From positions 1,858 to 65,857 of the forward strand of contig NZ_AUIK01000025.1 in assembly GCF_000423665.1 (NCBI RefSeq): a stretch of DNA of 64,000 bases. Reading direction: 5' to 3'. Below the pieces are notes generated by a model. That model worked only from the letters and a program-made list of their open reading frames with translations, had not been told where the DNA came from and did no database searches. Both the position numbers and the translations under genes were made by a program. Each line of letters opens with the position of its first letter. Within the stretch, counting starts at the first letter, position 1. Source of the DNA: Solirubrobacter soli DSM 22325 (GTDB lineage: Bacteria > Actinomycetota > Thermoleophilia > Solirubrobacterales > Solirubrobacteraceae). Shown piece by piece: positions 35,966 to 43,688 of this stretch.

Positions 35966-36955
35966 CTACGCCTGGACAGGCGCGAAGGGCGCGCAGGATA
36001 GCAACAGCGCGGCGCGCTGTTCAGAGATCGTTTCCGCGCGTTGGAGCGCGTCCTGGAGGGTCTTGGGGGCGCCGAGGCGCTCCACGTACCAGGGATGGAA
36101 CTTTCGCAGATACCGCGCGGCCCGGTCGGGACCCAGATGCTCCTCGGCCCGATCGATCACCCACAGCCACTCGTCGAGGATCTCCTCAGGCGTCGGCTCG
36201 TCGGTCCGCTCGCCCAGGACCTGGGCGAAGAGCCACGGGTTTCCAAGTGCGCCACGCGCCAACATGACCGCCGCGCAGCCCGTGTGCTCGAAGACCCAGC
36301 GGATGTGCTCCACGCCCTCCATGCCGCCGCTCACGATCACCGGGACCGGCAGTTCCTGGACCAGTTGCGCGGCCAGGTCGTAGTCCGGGACGCCCTTGTG
36401 GCGCACGGCCGCGCTGCGCGGATGGAACGTGATGCCCGCGACGCCCGCCTCCTCGACGAGACGCCGCGCGAGCTCGAGCCCTTCGACGCCGCCGGGCTTC
36501 ATCGAGGCGCGCAGCTTGACCGTGACCGGGAGACCGCTTCCCTCGCGCGCGGCACGCGCGACCGCGACCGCGGTGTCCGGGTCCTTGATCAGCGCGGCGC
36601 CGGCGCCGGTCTTGGTCACCTTCGGCACCGGGCAGCCCATGTTCAGGTCGAGGATGTCGGCGCCGACCTCGGCCACCCGAGCCGCGGCGGAGCGCATGAT
36701 CTCCGGGTCCTGCCCGAAGAGCTGCATCGACACCGGCCCCTCCTCGGGGTGGATGACGAGCAGCTCGTTGAGCGTCTTCGCGTTGCCGTAGTGGATCGCG
36801 AAGCTCGAGATCATCTCGCTCACCGCCAGCCCCGCGCCGTAGCGCTTGGCCTGCAGGCGCACGAACCAGTTCCCGATGCCCGCCAGCGGCGCGAGCATCA
36901 CGCGGTTGGGGATCGTCAGACCCCCGAGCTCCCATGGATCGTGCAGGCTGCGCAC
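35966..36955 (-). CDS. dusB: tRNA-dihydrouridine synthase, DusB type
   Basis: 329 residues. The FMN-dependent TIM barrel shows VMLAPLAGIGNWFVR, DLNMGCPVPKVTKTGAGAAL (with the catalytic Cys in MGCP), VTVKLR, TFHPRSA and RGALGNPWLF. It reduces uridines in tRNA D-loops with NADPH. GTG start at 36955. It lies between coaX and greA; the spacer from coaX contains four REP-like palindromes. In Bacillus the corresponding gene (yacF/dusB) is likewise between folK and lysS. Confidence 0.94.
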   Translation of the reverse strand: MRSLHDPWELGGLTIPNRVMLAPLAGIGNWFVRLQAKRYGAGLAVSEMISSFAIHYGNAKTLNELLVIHPEEGPVSMQLFGQDPEIMRSAAARVAEVGADILDLNMGCPVPKVTKTGAGAALIKDPDTAVAVARAAREGSGLPVTVKLRASMKPGGVEGLELARRLVEEAGVAGITFHPRSAAVRHKGVPDYDLAAQLVQELPVPVIVSGGMEGVEHIRWVFEHTGCAAVMLARGALGNPWLFAQVLGERTDEPTPEEILDEWLWVIDRAEEHLGPDRAARYLRKFHPWYVERLGAPKTLQDALQRAETISEQRAALLLSCAPFAPVQA

Positions 36956-36980
36956 GCTTGTAAGCGTACGAGGGGTCGTT

Positions 36981-37003
36981 TAAGGGGTCAGACCCCTTTA
37001 GGT
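36981..37003. repeat. REP-like palindrome, copy C
   Basis: Core AAGGGGTC-A-GACCCCTT followed by TTAGGT. The left flank has one A fewer than the other copies. It starts 26 bases upstream of the dusB start codon and pairs in head-to-head orientation with copy D. Confidence 0.88.
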
Positions 37004-37034
37004 GTCAGCGACGGAGTCACTCGTGACGGCGTGG

Positions 37035-37057
37035 ACCTAAAGGGGTCAGACCCCTGG
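37035..37057. repeat. REP-like palindrome, copy D
   Basis: ACCTAAAGGGGTCAGACCCCTGG; it is the exact 23-bp reverse complement of copy E. The core is GGGGTC-A-GACCCC. Confidence 0.9.
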
Positions 37058-37088
37058 CGCGTGAACCCAGCGGCTCCGAGCGACGGAG

Positions 37089-37111
37089 CCAGGGGTCTGA
37101 CCCCTTTAGGT
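37089..37111. repeat. REP-like palindrome, copy E
   Basis: CCAGGGGTCTGACCCCTTTAGGT, exact reverse complement of copy D 31 bases away. D and E together could form a large stem. Confidence 0.9.
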
Positions 37112-37149
37112 GGCCGTCTCGACTCTGCACACTCGGTTTCGTCCCGAGC

Positions 37150-37173
37150 ACCTAAAGGGGTCTGACCCCTTTA
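37150..37173. repeat. REP-like palindrome, copy F
   Basis: ACCTAAAGGGGTCTGACCCCTTTA. The last bases contain the coaX stop codon (TAA, 37173-37171). Faces copy E, so C-D and E-F form two doublets. Confidence 0.9.
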
Positions 37174-37932
37174 TCGATTGCGCTCCCAGATGATCCGCAA
37201 GCCCGTCAACGTGAGGAGGTCGTCGGCGATGTCGATCGTCCGGCAGTGCGGCACGACCGCGCCCGCCAGGCCGCCCGTGGCGAGGGCCTTGAAGTCGCCG
37301 AGCTCGGCGTGCAGGCGGTCGATGATCCCGTCGCACATGCCCGCGTAGCCGTACAGGACACCGGCGCGGATCGCATCGACGGTGGACTTGCCGATCAGCG
37401 CGCGCGGCGGGGTGAGGTCGATCGCGGGCAGCGCGGCGGCGCGGTTGGCCAGCGCCTCCATCGAGATCTCCAGGCCCGGGAAGATCACGCCGCCGAGGTA
37501 CTCGCCGCCGGCTGAGACCACGTCGTGGGTGACGGCGGTGCCGAAGTCGACGATCACGCATGCCCCGCCGACCCGCTCGTAGCCGGCGACGGCGTTCACC
37601 AGCCGGTCCGGGCCGATCTCGCGCGGGTTGTCGTAGCGGATCGGCATCCCGGTCCGCAGCCCCGGGCCGACCAGCAGCATCTCGTGGCCGAGGTAGCGCT
37701 GGGCCATCGCGGTCCATTGCGGGCGCAGCGACGGGACCGTGGCCGAGACGATCGACGCGTCGATGTCCTCGAACGCGAACCCGCGCAGCGCGAGCAGGTT
37801 GGTCAGCGCGGCGCCGAGCTCGTCCGCGGTGGACTCGCGCACGGTCGCGAAGCGCCAGTCGTGGACGAGGTCCTCGCCGTCATAGGCGCCCAGGTGGGTC
37901 TGCGTGTTGCCGACGTCGACGACGAGCAGCAT
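37171..37932 (-). CDS. coaX: Type III pantothenate kinase
   Basis: 253 residues of the ASKHA fold: VVDVGNTQTHLG (phosphate 1 loop), GPDRLVNAVAGYE (pantothenate/catalytic motif) and IVDFGTAVTHDVV. It phosphorylates pantothenate as the first step of CoA synthesis; type III enzymes are not inhibited by CoA. ATG start 2 bases after the folK stop. The stop codon is within REP-like copy F. In Bacillus coaX lies after ftsH; here it has moved to after folK. Confidence 0.95.
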   Translation of the reverse strand: MLLVVDVGNTQTHLGAYDGEDLVHDWRFATVRESTADELGAALTNLLALRGFAFEDIDASIVSATVPSLRPQWTAMAQRYLGHEMLLVGPGLRTGMPIRYDNPREIGPDRLVNAVAGYERVGGACVIVDFGTAVTHDVVSAGGEYLGGVIFPGLEISMEALANRAAALPAIDLTPPRALIGKSTVDAIRAGVLYGYAGMCDGIIDRLHAELGDFKALATGGLAGAVVPHCRTIDIADDLLTLTGLRIIWERNR

Positions 37933-37934
37933 CT

Positions 37935-38453
37935 CTAAGGCCCCGTATCCAATGGTGGCCCGACGCGCGAGACGTCCTGGCCTTCGATCGAATCGAGGAA
38001 GTCCGCCGCCCGGCCCTTGCCGGGGACGTGCAGATGCGGGTCGAGCTCGAGCAGCGGCACTAGCACGAAGCGGCGCGTGGTCACCTCGCGGTGCGGGAGC
38101 GTGAGCCGCTCGGACTCATACGTGGTCTGCCCGAGCAGCAGGACGTCGACGTCGATCTCGCGCGGGCCGTGCTTGACGTAGCCCCGCTCGCCCGCCTGCA
38201 CCCGCCCGAACGCGTGCTCGACCGCCTTGCACGCGTCGAGCAGCTTCTCCGGCTTGAAGGTCGTCTCGACCCGCAGGCACGCGTTGTAGAACGCGCGCTG
38301 CGTGAGCACCTCGCCGATCGGCTCGGTCTCGTAGACGCTCGACGACAGCAGCACGTCGACGCCGTGTCCCCACAACAGCTCGACGGTCGCCTGCAGATTA
38401 ATCCGCCGGTCGCCGATGTTCGAGCCCAATCCGAGGTAGCCGATCTCCCTCAT
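37935..38453 (-). CDS. folK: 6-hydroxymethyl-7,8-dihydropterin pyrophosphokinase
   Basis: 172 residues from the ATG at 38453. HPPK motifs: GLGSNIGDRRINL, SSVYETEPIG, YNACLRVET and the metal-binding HGPREIDVDVLLLG. It transfers pyrophosphate from ATP to the pterin for FolP. The ATG overlaps the stop of the MMPL transporter gene (ATGA), so it is translationally coupled to an unrelated exporter that has been inserted between folB and folK. coaX follows after 2 bases. Confidence 0.95.
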   Translation of the reverse strand: MREIGYLGLGSNIGDRRINLQATVELLWGHGVDVLLSSSVYETEPIGEVLTQRAFYNACLRVETTFKPEKLLDACKAVEHAFGRVQAGERGYVKHGPREIDVDVLLLGQTTYESERLTLPHREVTTRRFVLVPLLELDPHLHVPGKGRAADFLDSIEGQDVSRVGPPLDTGP

Positions 38454-40489
38454 GCCGGCAAGAGTCTGGCGAGTGGACGCGGAACCCACCAGTTCCAGTC
38501 GCCCAACAGGCGCATCAGGGCGGGGACGAGCAGCGCGCGGACGATCGTCGCGTCGATCAGGACGGCGACCGCCACGCCGAACCCGAGCTGCTTGATGAAG
38601 ATGATCGAGGCGGTGACGAAGCAGCCGATCGCGATCACCATCAGCGCGGCCGCGAACGTGACGATCCGCCCGGTCCGCTGCAGGCCGAGCGCGACCGCCT
38701 CCTCATTGGAGAGCCCGGAGTCGTGCAGCTCCTTGATGCGCCCGAGCAGGAACACGCCGTAGTCGGTCGACAGCCCGAACGCGACCGCGAACAGCAGCAC
38801 GGGCTGACTGGATTCGATCGCCCCTTGGGAGTCGAACCGGAACAGCCAGTCGAGGTGCCCGTCCTGGAAGACCAGCACCATCAGCCCGAACGCGGCGCAC
38901 AGCGAGAGCAGGTTCATCACCAGCGCCTTGACCGGCAGCACCACCGAGCGCGTCATGAAGAACAGGATCACGAGCGTCGTGGTCGCGAGGATCGCCAGCG
39001 CGATCGGCAGGTGGGCGCGAAGGGACTTCTGCTGGTCGAGGAAGCCCGCGGTCTGGCCGCCGACGGAGCGTTCGAACGGCGCGGGGATCGCGCGCACACG
39101 GCGCACGAACGACTTCGCCTCGTCGCTCAACGGCGCGCCCGGCGCGATCAGGTCGATCCGCCCGTCCTGGATCCGGGGCGGAGCGACCGGCCTGGGGAGC
39201 GCCGCGGAGTACGGGCCGAGGTTCGCGCCGCGCGGCACCGCGATGTACACCGGCGAGGTCTCGCTCGGCGGGAACTCCTTCTTGATCGCGTCGTCGACGA
39301 TCCGTGCCGGCTGATCGCTCGGCAGCACGCTCGGGTCGATCCCGGTGAACTTGATCGTCAGAAACGGGAGGCCGAGCGCGATCAGCAGGATCGTGGCGCC
39401 GGTCGCGAACGGGATCGGCCGGCGCATCACCCGCCGCGAGTGGCGGTACCAGAAGCCGGAGCGCTCGGCCCGCGCCTCGCGCGCGATCGCCTCCTTCCAG
39501 CGCCGCGGCCCGCCCGCGTTGACCTTCTCCCCCAGGATGCCGAGCAGCGCCGGCAGCAGCGTGAGCGACACACCCGCCGCGATCAGCGCGCACAGCGCCC
39601 CGCCGACGCCCATCGAGTAGAGGAAGCGCTGGCGGAAGACGATCAGCGCGGCCAGCGCGGCGGCGACGGTGATCGCGCTGAACGCCACGACGTGGCCGGC
39701 GGTGCGCAGCGTGGCCGACAGCGCCGTCTCGCGGTCCTTCCCCGCCGCCAGCTCCTCCCGGAACCTCGACACCATGAACAGCGAGTAGTCGATCGCCAGC
39801 CCCAGCCCGAGCCCGTTGATCAGGTTCAGGGCGTAGATCGACATCGGGTTCACGTGCAGGTTGATGATCCGGATCGCCAGGAAGCTGAGCAGGATCGTCG
39901 CCGCGCCGACCGCGAGCGGCAGCAGCGCGGAGACGGGGCTGCGGAAGACGAGCAGCGTCAGCAGGAACAGGATCGGAAACGCGATCAGCTCGGCGCGGGC
40001 GATGTCCTTGGAGACCTGGTCGCCGATCGCGGGCGCGGCGATCGCGCCACCGCCCAGCACGACCCACGGCACATCGCCCAGCCGCTGCTCGATCCGGGTC
40101 CGCGCACCGAGGTCGTTGTTCCTGAAGGTCGCGAGGAGATAGGTCGAGCGGCCGTCGCGCGAGACGAGCCGGCGGTCGCCGCCGGGCGTGTAGGAGACGA
40201 CGGATGCCACCCCCGGGCCGGCCAGCGCGGAGCGCACGCGCAGGATCCGCTCCCTCGCCTGCCCGGACTCCGCCGGCGCCCCGAGCCGCACCAGCGCCAC
40301 GATGCTCGGCGTCGAGCGCGCCCCGGTCGTGCGGTTGACCTGGTTGCGCGCGGTGACCGCCTCGGCGCTCGGGTCGTCGAAGTCGTTCTCGTTGCCGAGC
40401 TCGCCGAAGACGGGCAGCGCGAAGACCGCCGCGACGAGCACGAGCACCAATGCGCCCCAGGCGATCGCCCGCCGGTGGCGGTAGGTCAA
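38450..40489 (-). CDS. MMPL-family (RND) transporter
   Basis: 679 residues from a TTG at 40489 that overlaps the tetR stop (TTGA); the frame is open 26 codons further upstream. It has the MMPL duplication: one N-terminal helix (AIAWGALVLVLVAAVF), a periplasmic domain, then five helices, repeated. Typical segments are INGLGLGLAIDYSLFMVSRFREEL and AFGLSTDYGVFLLGRIKE, with proton-relay Asp-Tyr pairs. Such proteins export lipids or drugs by proton antiport. The paired TetR gene upstream is its likely repressor. Downstream folK is coupled to it. Confidence 0.9.
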   Translation of the reverse strand: MTYRHRRAIAWGALVLVLVAAVFALPVFGELGNENDFDDPSAEAVTARNQVNRTTGARSTPSIVALVRLGAPAESGQARERILRVRSALAGPGVASVVSYTPGGDRRLVSRDGRSTYLLATFRNNDLGARTRIEQRLGDVPWVVLGGGAIAAPAIGDQVSKDIARAELIAFPILFLLTLLVFRSPVSALLPLAVGAATILLSFLAIRIINLHVNPMSIYALNLINGLGLGLAIDYSLFMVSRFREELAAGKDRETALSATLRTAGHVVAFSAITVAAALAALIVFRQRFLYSMGVGGALCALIAAGVSLTLLPALLGILGEKVNAGGPRRWKEAIAREARAERSGFWYRHSRRVMRRPIPFATGATILLIALGLPFLTIKFTGIDPSVLPSDQPARIVDDAIKKEFPPSETSPVYIAVPRGANLGPYSAALPRPVAPPRIQDGRIDLIAPGAPLSDEAKSFVRRVRAIPAPFERSVGGQTAGFLDQQKSLRAHLPIALAILATTTLVILFFMTRSVVLPVKALVMNLLSLCAAFGLMVLVFQDGHLDWLFRFDSQGAIESSQPVLLFAVAFGLSTDYGVFLLGRIKELHDSGLSNEEAVALGLQRTGRIVTFAAALMVIAIGCFVTASIIFIKQLGFGVAVAVLIDATIVRALLVPALMRLLGDWNWWVPRPLARLLPA

Positions 40490-40992
40490 CTCTCGTGCTC
40501 CGGCACCCAGTCGAGATCGAGCATCGCCACCACGTTGAGCATCATTCCGTAGGCGAAGAATTGCCATGTCTCATCGCGGGGTACACCGGCCAACTCCGCA
40601 ACGGTCCGCGTCAGTCTGATGTAGCCCTCGCGCACATAGGCGCGGATCTCGGGCTCCGACGTCGCGTAGGCCTGCATCTGGAACATCACGCCGTGCCGGT
40701 CGGGCAGCAGTCGCTCCTCGTACGCGTGACCCATCGCCGTCAACCGCTCGCCCTCGGGCACGCCCTCGACCGCCGCGCGGAAGACGTCGATGACCTGCGC
40801 GAAGCAGTGGTCCGAGCAGGCGAGGAACAGCTCCTTCTTCGTGCGGAAGAGCCGGAACAGGTACGGCTGCGAGATGCCGGCCTCGCGGGCGATCGCCTCC
40901 GTCGAGGTGCCGTTGTACCCGCCCTCGGCGAAGTGGCGGAACGCGATCGCCACGATCTCCTCGCGGCGCTCCTCGGCGGACTTTCTGGCCAT
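40486..40992 (-). CDS. TetR/AcrR family regulator
   Basis: 168 residues. The N-terminal helix-turn-helix (IVAIAFRHFAEGGYNGTSTEAIAREAGISQPYLFRLF, about residues 13-50) is typical of TetR; the C-terminal ligand domain is variable, and the protein is slightly short. It is coupled to the MMPL gene by a 4-base overlap. A palindrome GTTAGTG-AG-CACTAAC lies 9 bases upstream of its start, a likely auto-operator. The pair is inserted between folB and folK. Confidence 0.92.
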   Translation of the reverse strand: MARKSAEERREEIVAIAFRHFAEGGYNGTSTEAIAREAGISQPYLFRLFRTKKELFLACSDHCFAQVIDVFRAAVEGVPEGERLTAMGHAYEERLLPDRHGVMFQMQAYATSEPEIRAYVREGYIRLTRTVAELAGVPRDETWQFFAYGMMLNVVAMLDLDWVPEHES

Positions 40993-41001
40993 GCCCTATA
41001 T

Positions 41002-41017
41002 GTTAGTGAGCACTAAC
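41002..41017. promoter_or_regulatory. Operator palindrome upstream of tetR-MMPL
   Basis: GTTAGTG-AG-CACTAAC, 7-bp arms with a 2-base centre, 9 bases before the tetR ATG and overlapping the folB stop codon. Likely site for the adjacent TetR protein. Confidence 0.65.
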
Positions 41018-41444
41018 GTTCTTCGCGCCAGACTTCGACCGACACCTCTTCGACCGGCAGCGGGATCGGCGGCTCGGGCTTGGAGGCCTTGACCGTCACG
41101 CTCTCGGCGCCGAACTGGGAGGCGAGCCGGTCCGCGATCACCGCGCACAGCCGCTCGAGCGTCTTGTAGGACTGCGCCTGGGCGATCAGCGCGATCACCT
41201 GGCAGACCTCGCCGTAGTCGATCGTGTCCTCGACGCGGTCGGTGATCAGCGCGTCGGGCTCGCCCGCGTCGAACCGCACGTCGAGCAGCAGGCGCTGCCC
41301 GATCTTGCGCTCCTCGGCCGTGACGCCGTGATGGGTGTAGAGCGAGAGACCGGTGATCTCGATCGTGACGCCGACTTCGAGGCCTTCCTCGTCGTCGTCC
41401 TCGCTCAGATCGTCTTCGTAGTCGTCGGACTCGTCGTCGGCCAT
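41013..41444 (-). CDS. folB: Dihydroneopterin aldolase
   Basis: 143 residues. The FolB domain begins near residue 24 (VTIEITGLSLYTHHGVTAEERKIGQ) with the conserved catalytic-region VEDTIDYGEV and KTLERLCAVIADRL. It cleaves dihydroneopterin to hydroxymethyldihydropterin. The first 23 residues are an unusual Asp/Glu run and are encoded in the part that overlaps folP by 40 bases. Downstream order in close relatives would be folK; here a tetR-MMPL pair intervenes. Confidence 0.93.
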   Translation of the reverse strand: MADDESDDYEDDLSEDDDEEGLEVGVTIEITGLSLYTHHGVTAEERKIGQRLLLDVRFDAGEPDALITDRVEDTIDYGEVCQVIALIAQAQSYKTLERLCAVIADRLASQFGAESVTVKASKPEPPIPLPVEEVSVEVWREER

Positions 41445-42229
41445 CCGGCGACCGTAGCATCAGCCACCTTGAGCGCGTCCGCCACCGCCGCGACGTCGTG
41501 AACCCGGAAGACGCTCGCCCCGCGCTCGTAGGCCATCACGCAGGTGGCGACGGTCGCGTGCACGCGCTCGGTCACGTCGCGGCCGGTGATCTTGCCCAGG
41601 AACGACTTGCGGCTCGTGCCGATCACCAGCGGCCGCCCGAGGTCGGTGAGCTCGCCCAGGCGGCGCAGCAGCTCGAGGTTGTGCTCCAGCGTCTTGCCGA
41701 ACCCGATCCCCGGATCGAGCTGGATCCGCTCCTCCTTGACGCCCGCCCGCACGGCGGCGTCCATCCGCTCGGTCAGGAAGGCCTTGACGTCGGAGACGAC
41801 GTCGTCGTAGCGGGGGTCGCGCTGCATCGTCCGCGGCTCCCCGAGCATGTGCATCAGGCAGCAGTCGAGGTCGCGGTCGGCGACGAACTCGGCGAGCGCC
41901 GGGTCGTGGCGGAAGGCGCTGACGTCGTTGACATAGCCGGCGCCGGCGTCCACCGCCGCCTCGGCCACGGCGAGCTTCATCGTGTCGATCGAGACCCTGG
42001 CCACGCCGGCCAGGCCTTCGACGACCGGGATCACCCGCGCGCGCTCGTCCTCGGCGGGGACCGGGTCGGCCCCGGGGCGGGTGGACTCGCCGCCGACGTC
42101 GAGGATCGCGGCGCCCTCGGCAGCCAGCCGGCGACCGTGCGCGACCGCCTGAGCGGCATCGTCGAACTGCCCGCCGTCCGAGAAGGAGTCGGGCGTGACG
42201 TTGACCACACCCATGATCTCGAACGGCAT
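41405..42229 (-). CDS. folP: Dihydropteroate synthase
   Basis: 274 residues from the ATG at 42229 (MPFEIMGVVNVTPDSFSDGG). DHPS motifs include GAAILDVGGESTRPGA, VSIDTMK, YVNDVSAF and LVIGTSRKSFLG. It condenses the pterin pyrophosphate with p-aminobenzoate and is the sulfonamide target. It lacks a separate upstream N-terminal region. The 3' end runs 40 bases into folB. No folE or pab gene is visible in the window. The open frame upstream of the ATG is not supported. Confidence 0.94.
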   Translation of the reverse strand: MPFEIMGVVNVTPDSFSDGGQFDDAAQAVAHGRRLAAEGAAILDVGGESTRPGADPVPAEDERARVIPVVEGLAGVARVSIDTMKLAVAEAAVDAGAGYVNDVSAFRHDPALAEFVADRDLDCCLMHMLGEPRTMQRDPRYDDVVSDVKAFLTERMDAAVRAGVKEERIQLDPGIGFGKTLEHNLELLRRLGELTDLGRPLVIGTSRKSFLGKITGRDVTERVHATVATCVMAYERGASVFRVHDVAAVADALKVADATVAGWPTTSPTTTKTI

Positions 42230-42519
42230 GACCCGGGAGTCTGGCAGAGGAGATCTGGTCCGACCGATGTGGTCCAGCCGTGGATGCCTGGGGCCGCCGG
42301 CGAGCGAAGGCGGGCGCCGCCCGTCGAGCTCGACGGTGGCGCCAGGCGCCGCGGATGGGCCGCAGCGGGCGCACCAGGGTCCTCTTACGGGCTCCTTAAA
42401 CGCTACCGGCCGCCGTGGGGGAGGAGGAACCCAGGGCGGCCGGTAGGTGGATGTAGGAGTTCGAGGGGGAGGATCGCTACCAGAGGGAGGAGGGGGAGAC
42501 TCCGGCAGCCTTGAGGGTT
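42230..42519. other. 290-bp folP leader / EamA 3' spacer
   Basis: No gene is called here. A 12-bp inverted repeat CTACCGGCCGCC (42403-42414) / GGCGGCCGGTAG (42435-42446) with a 20-base loop stands about 175 bases before folP on the transcribed minus strand, and purine-rich plus-strand tracts surround it. It may terminate the EamA transcript or regulate folP. Confidence 0.5.
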
Positions 42520-43605
42520 TCAGAAGGGGAGGGAACCTCGCGAACCACCGGGACCACAAAGGTGTGGGGAGTCAGGCTGCGGTCGGGTCGGGGGGCGAGG
42601 AGGGTCATGTTGGAGAGAGTGTTCAGAGGTGCTGCTTGATACGTGCATACTCGCGATTTCGCCTCGCCGCCGGGAGGGAGTTGGCTGGCGTGTGCGGGTG
42701 CGGTGAGCCGCACCGGCCGGTGCGGCAGCCCGCCTCGGGGCGGCGGCTGGCCGCTTCGGGCGCGCCGTGGAGAGCGCGATGCCGGCCAGGATCACCGCGC
42801 CGCCGAGCAGCTGCAGCGGCCCGAACGGGTCGCCGAACGCGAGCGCGCCCGCGGCGGTGCCGACCAGCGGCTCGAGGTTCAGGAACGCGCCCGCCAGCTC
42901 CGGCGCGACCCGCGACTGCCCGTAGGCGAACAGGGCGAACGGACCGACCGTGCCGGCGAAGGCCAGGAACGCGAGGGCGATCACGGGCGTCGCGCCCGCG
43001 GGCGCATGCGGGAGGCCTTCGCTCAGCGCGTTGGGCAGCGCGGCGGCCGCGCCGCCGATCATCTGCACGGCGGTGACCGCGAACGGATCGCGCCCGCGCA
43101 ACAGCGACGGCTGGATCAGGACGAACGTGGCGCTGATCGAGACGGACATCAGCACGATCGCGTCGCCGCCGAGCGAGGCGGCTCCCCCACCGCCGCCGGC
43201 GACGATCACCACGCCCGCGAGCGCGAGCGCGAACCCGGCCCAGGCCAGCGGGCCGCTCTGGCCGCGGCCGCTGAGGATCGCCGAGAGCGCGACGAGCGCC
43301 GGCGTGGCGCCCACGATCAGGGCGGCGTGGCTGACGGACGTGCGCTCGATGCCGAGGTTCTGCAGCACGACGACGACGCCGTAGCCGATCGCCCCCGCCG
43401 CGATGATGCGCGGCGTGAACGCGGCCTTGAGGTGCTTGCGGGAGAGGATCGCGAGGATCGGCGCGGCGAGCGCGAACCGGATGAAGGTGAGGGTGCCGCC
43501 GTCGAGCCAGTCCAGGACGAGCTTCGACAGGGGCACGGTGAGCCCCCAGAGGAGGCCCGCGGCGACGAGCGCCACCAGAGCGGTGTGACGGCGAATGTTC
43601 AACAT
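42520..43605 (-). CDS. EamA/DMT family exporter
   Basis: 361 residues from the ATG at 43605, preceded by GAGG. Ten hydrophobic helices form two EamA repeats (ALVAAGLLWGLTVPLSKLVL at the start; later TVGPFALFAYGQSRVAPELA and ILAGIALSTA at the end of the second repeat). These proteins export amino acids or other metabolites. After the last helix about 80 residues are hydrophilic and Arg/Pro/Ser-rich, unusual for the family. Divergent from an Lrp-type regulator with a shared operator-like repeat, so regulation by that protein is likely. Confidence 0.85.
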   Translation of the reverse strand: MLNIRRHTALVALVAAGLLWGLTVPLSKLVLDWLDGGTLTFIRFALAAPILAILSRKHLKAAFTPRIIAAGAIGYGVVVVLQNLGIERTSVSHAALIVGATPALVALSAILSGRGQSGPLAWAGFALALAGVVIVAGGGGGAASLGGDAIVLMSVSISATFVLIQPSLLRGRDPFAVTAVQMIGGAAAALPNALSEGLPHAPAGATPVIALAFLAFAGTVGPFALFAYGQSRVAPELAGAFLNLEPLVGTAAGALAFGDPFGPLQLLGGAVILAGIALSTARPKRPAAAPRRAAAPAGAAHRTRTRQPTPSRRRGEIASMHVSSSTSEHSLQHDPPRPPTRPQPDSPHLCGPGGSRGSLPF

Positions 43606-43667
43606 GACCCTCACATCTTCGGCGCCAACCGCTTGCGACTTTTGTGGATCGCCTACTGACGCCGTGT

Positions 43668-43686
43668 GACGAAATATTCTTTCGTC
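43668..43686. promoter_or_regulatory. Operator-like inverted repeat between EamA and Lrp genes
   Basis: GACGAAA (43668-43674) and TTTCGTC (43680-43686) around an AT-rich 5-base centre. It lies 2 bases before the Lrp ATG and about 60 bases before the EamA start; Lrp/AsnC sites are similar AT-centred dyads of ~15-19 bp. Confidence 0.6.
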
Positions 43687-43688
43687 CT

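Noticed and set aside
42477..42608. 43-codon frame (MTLLAPRPDRSL...) as a folP leader peptide
   Set aside because: It overlaps the EamA 3' end, has no ribosome-binding site, and is in a pyrimidine-rich tract; coding evidence is weak.
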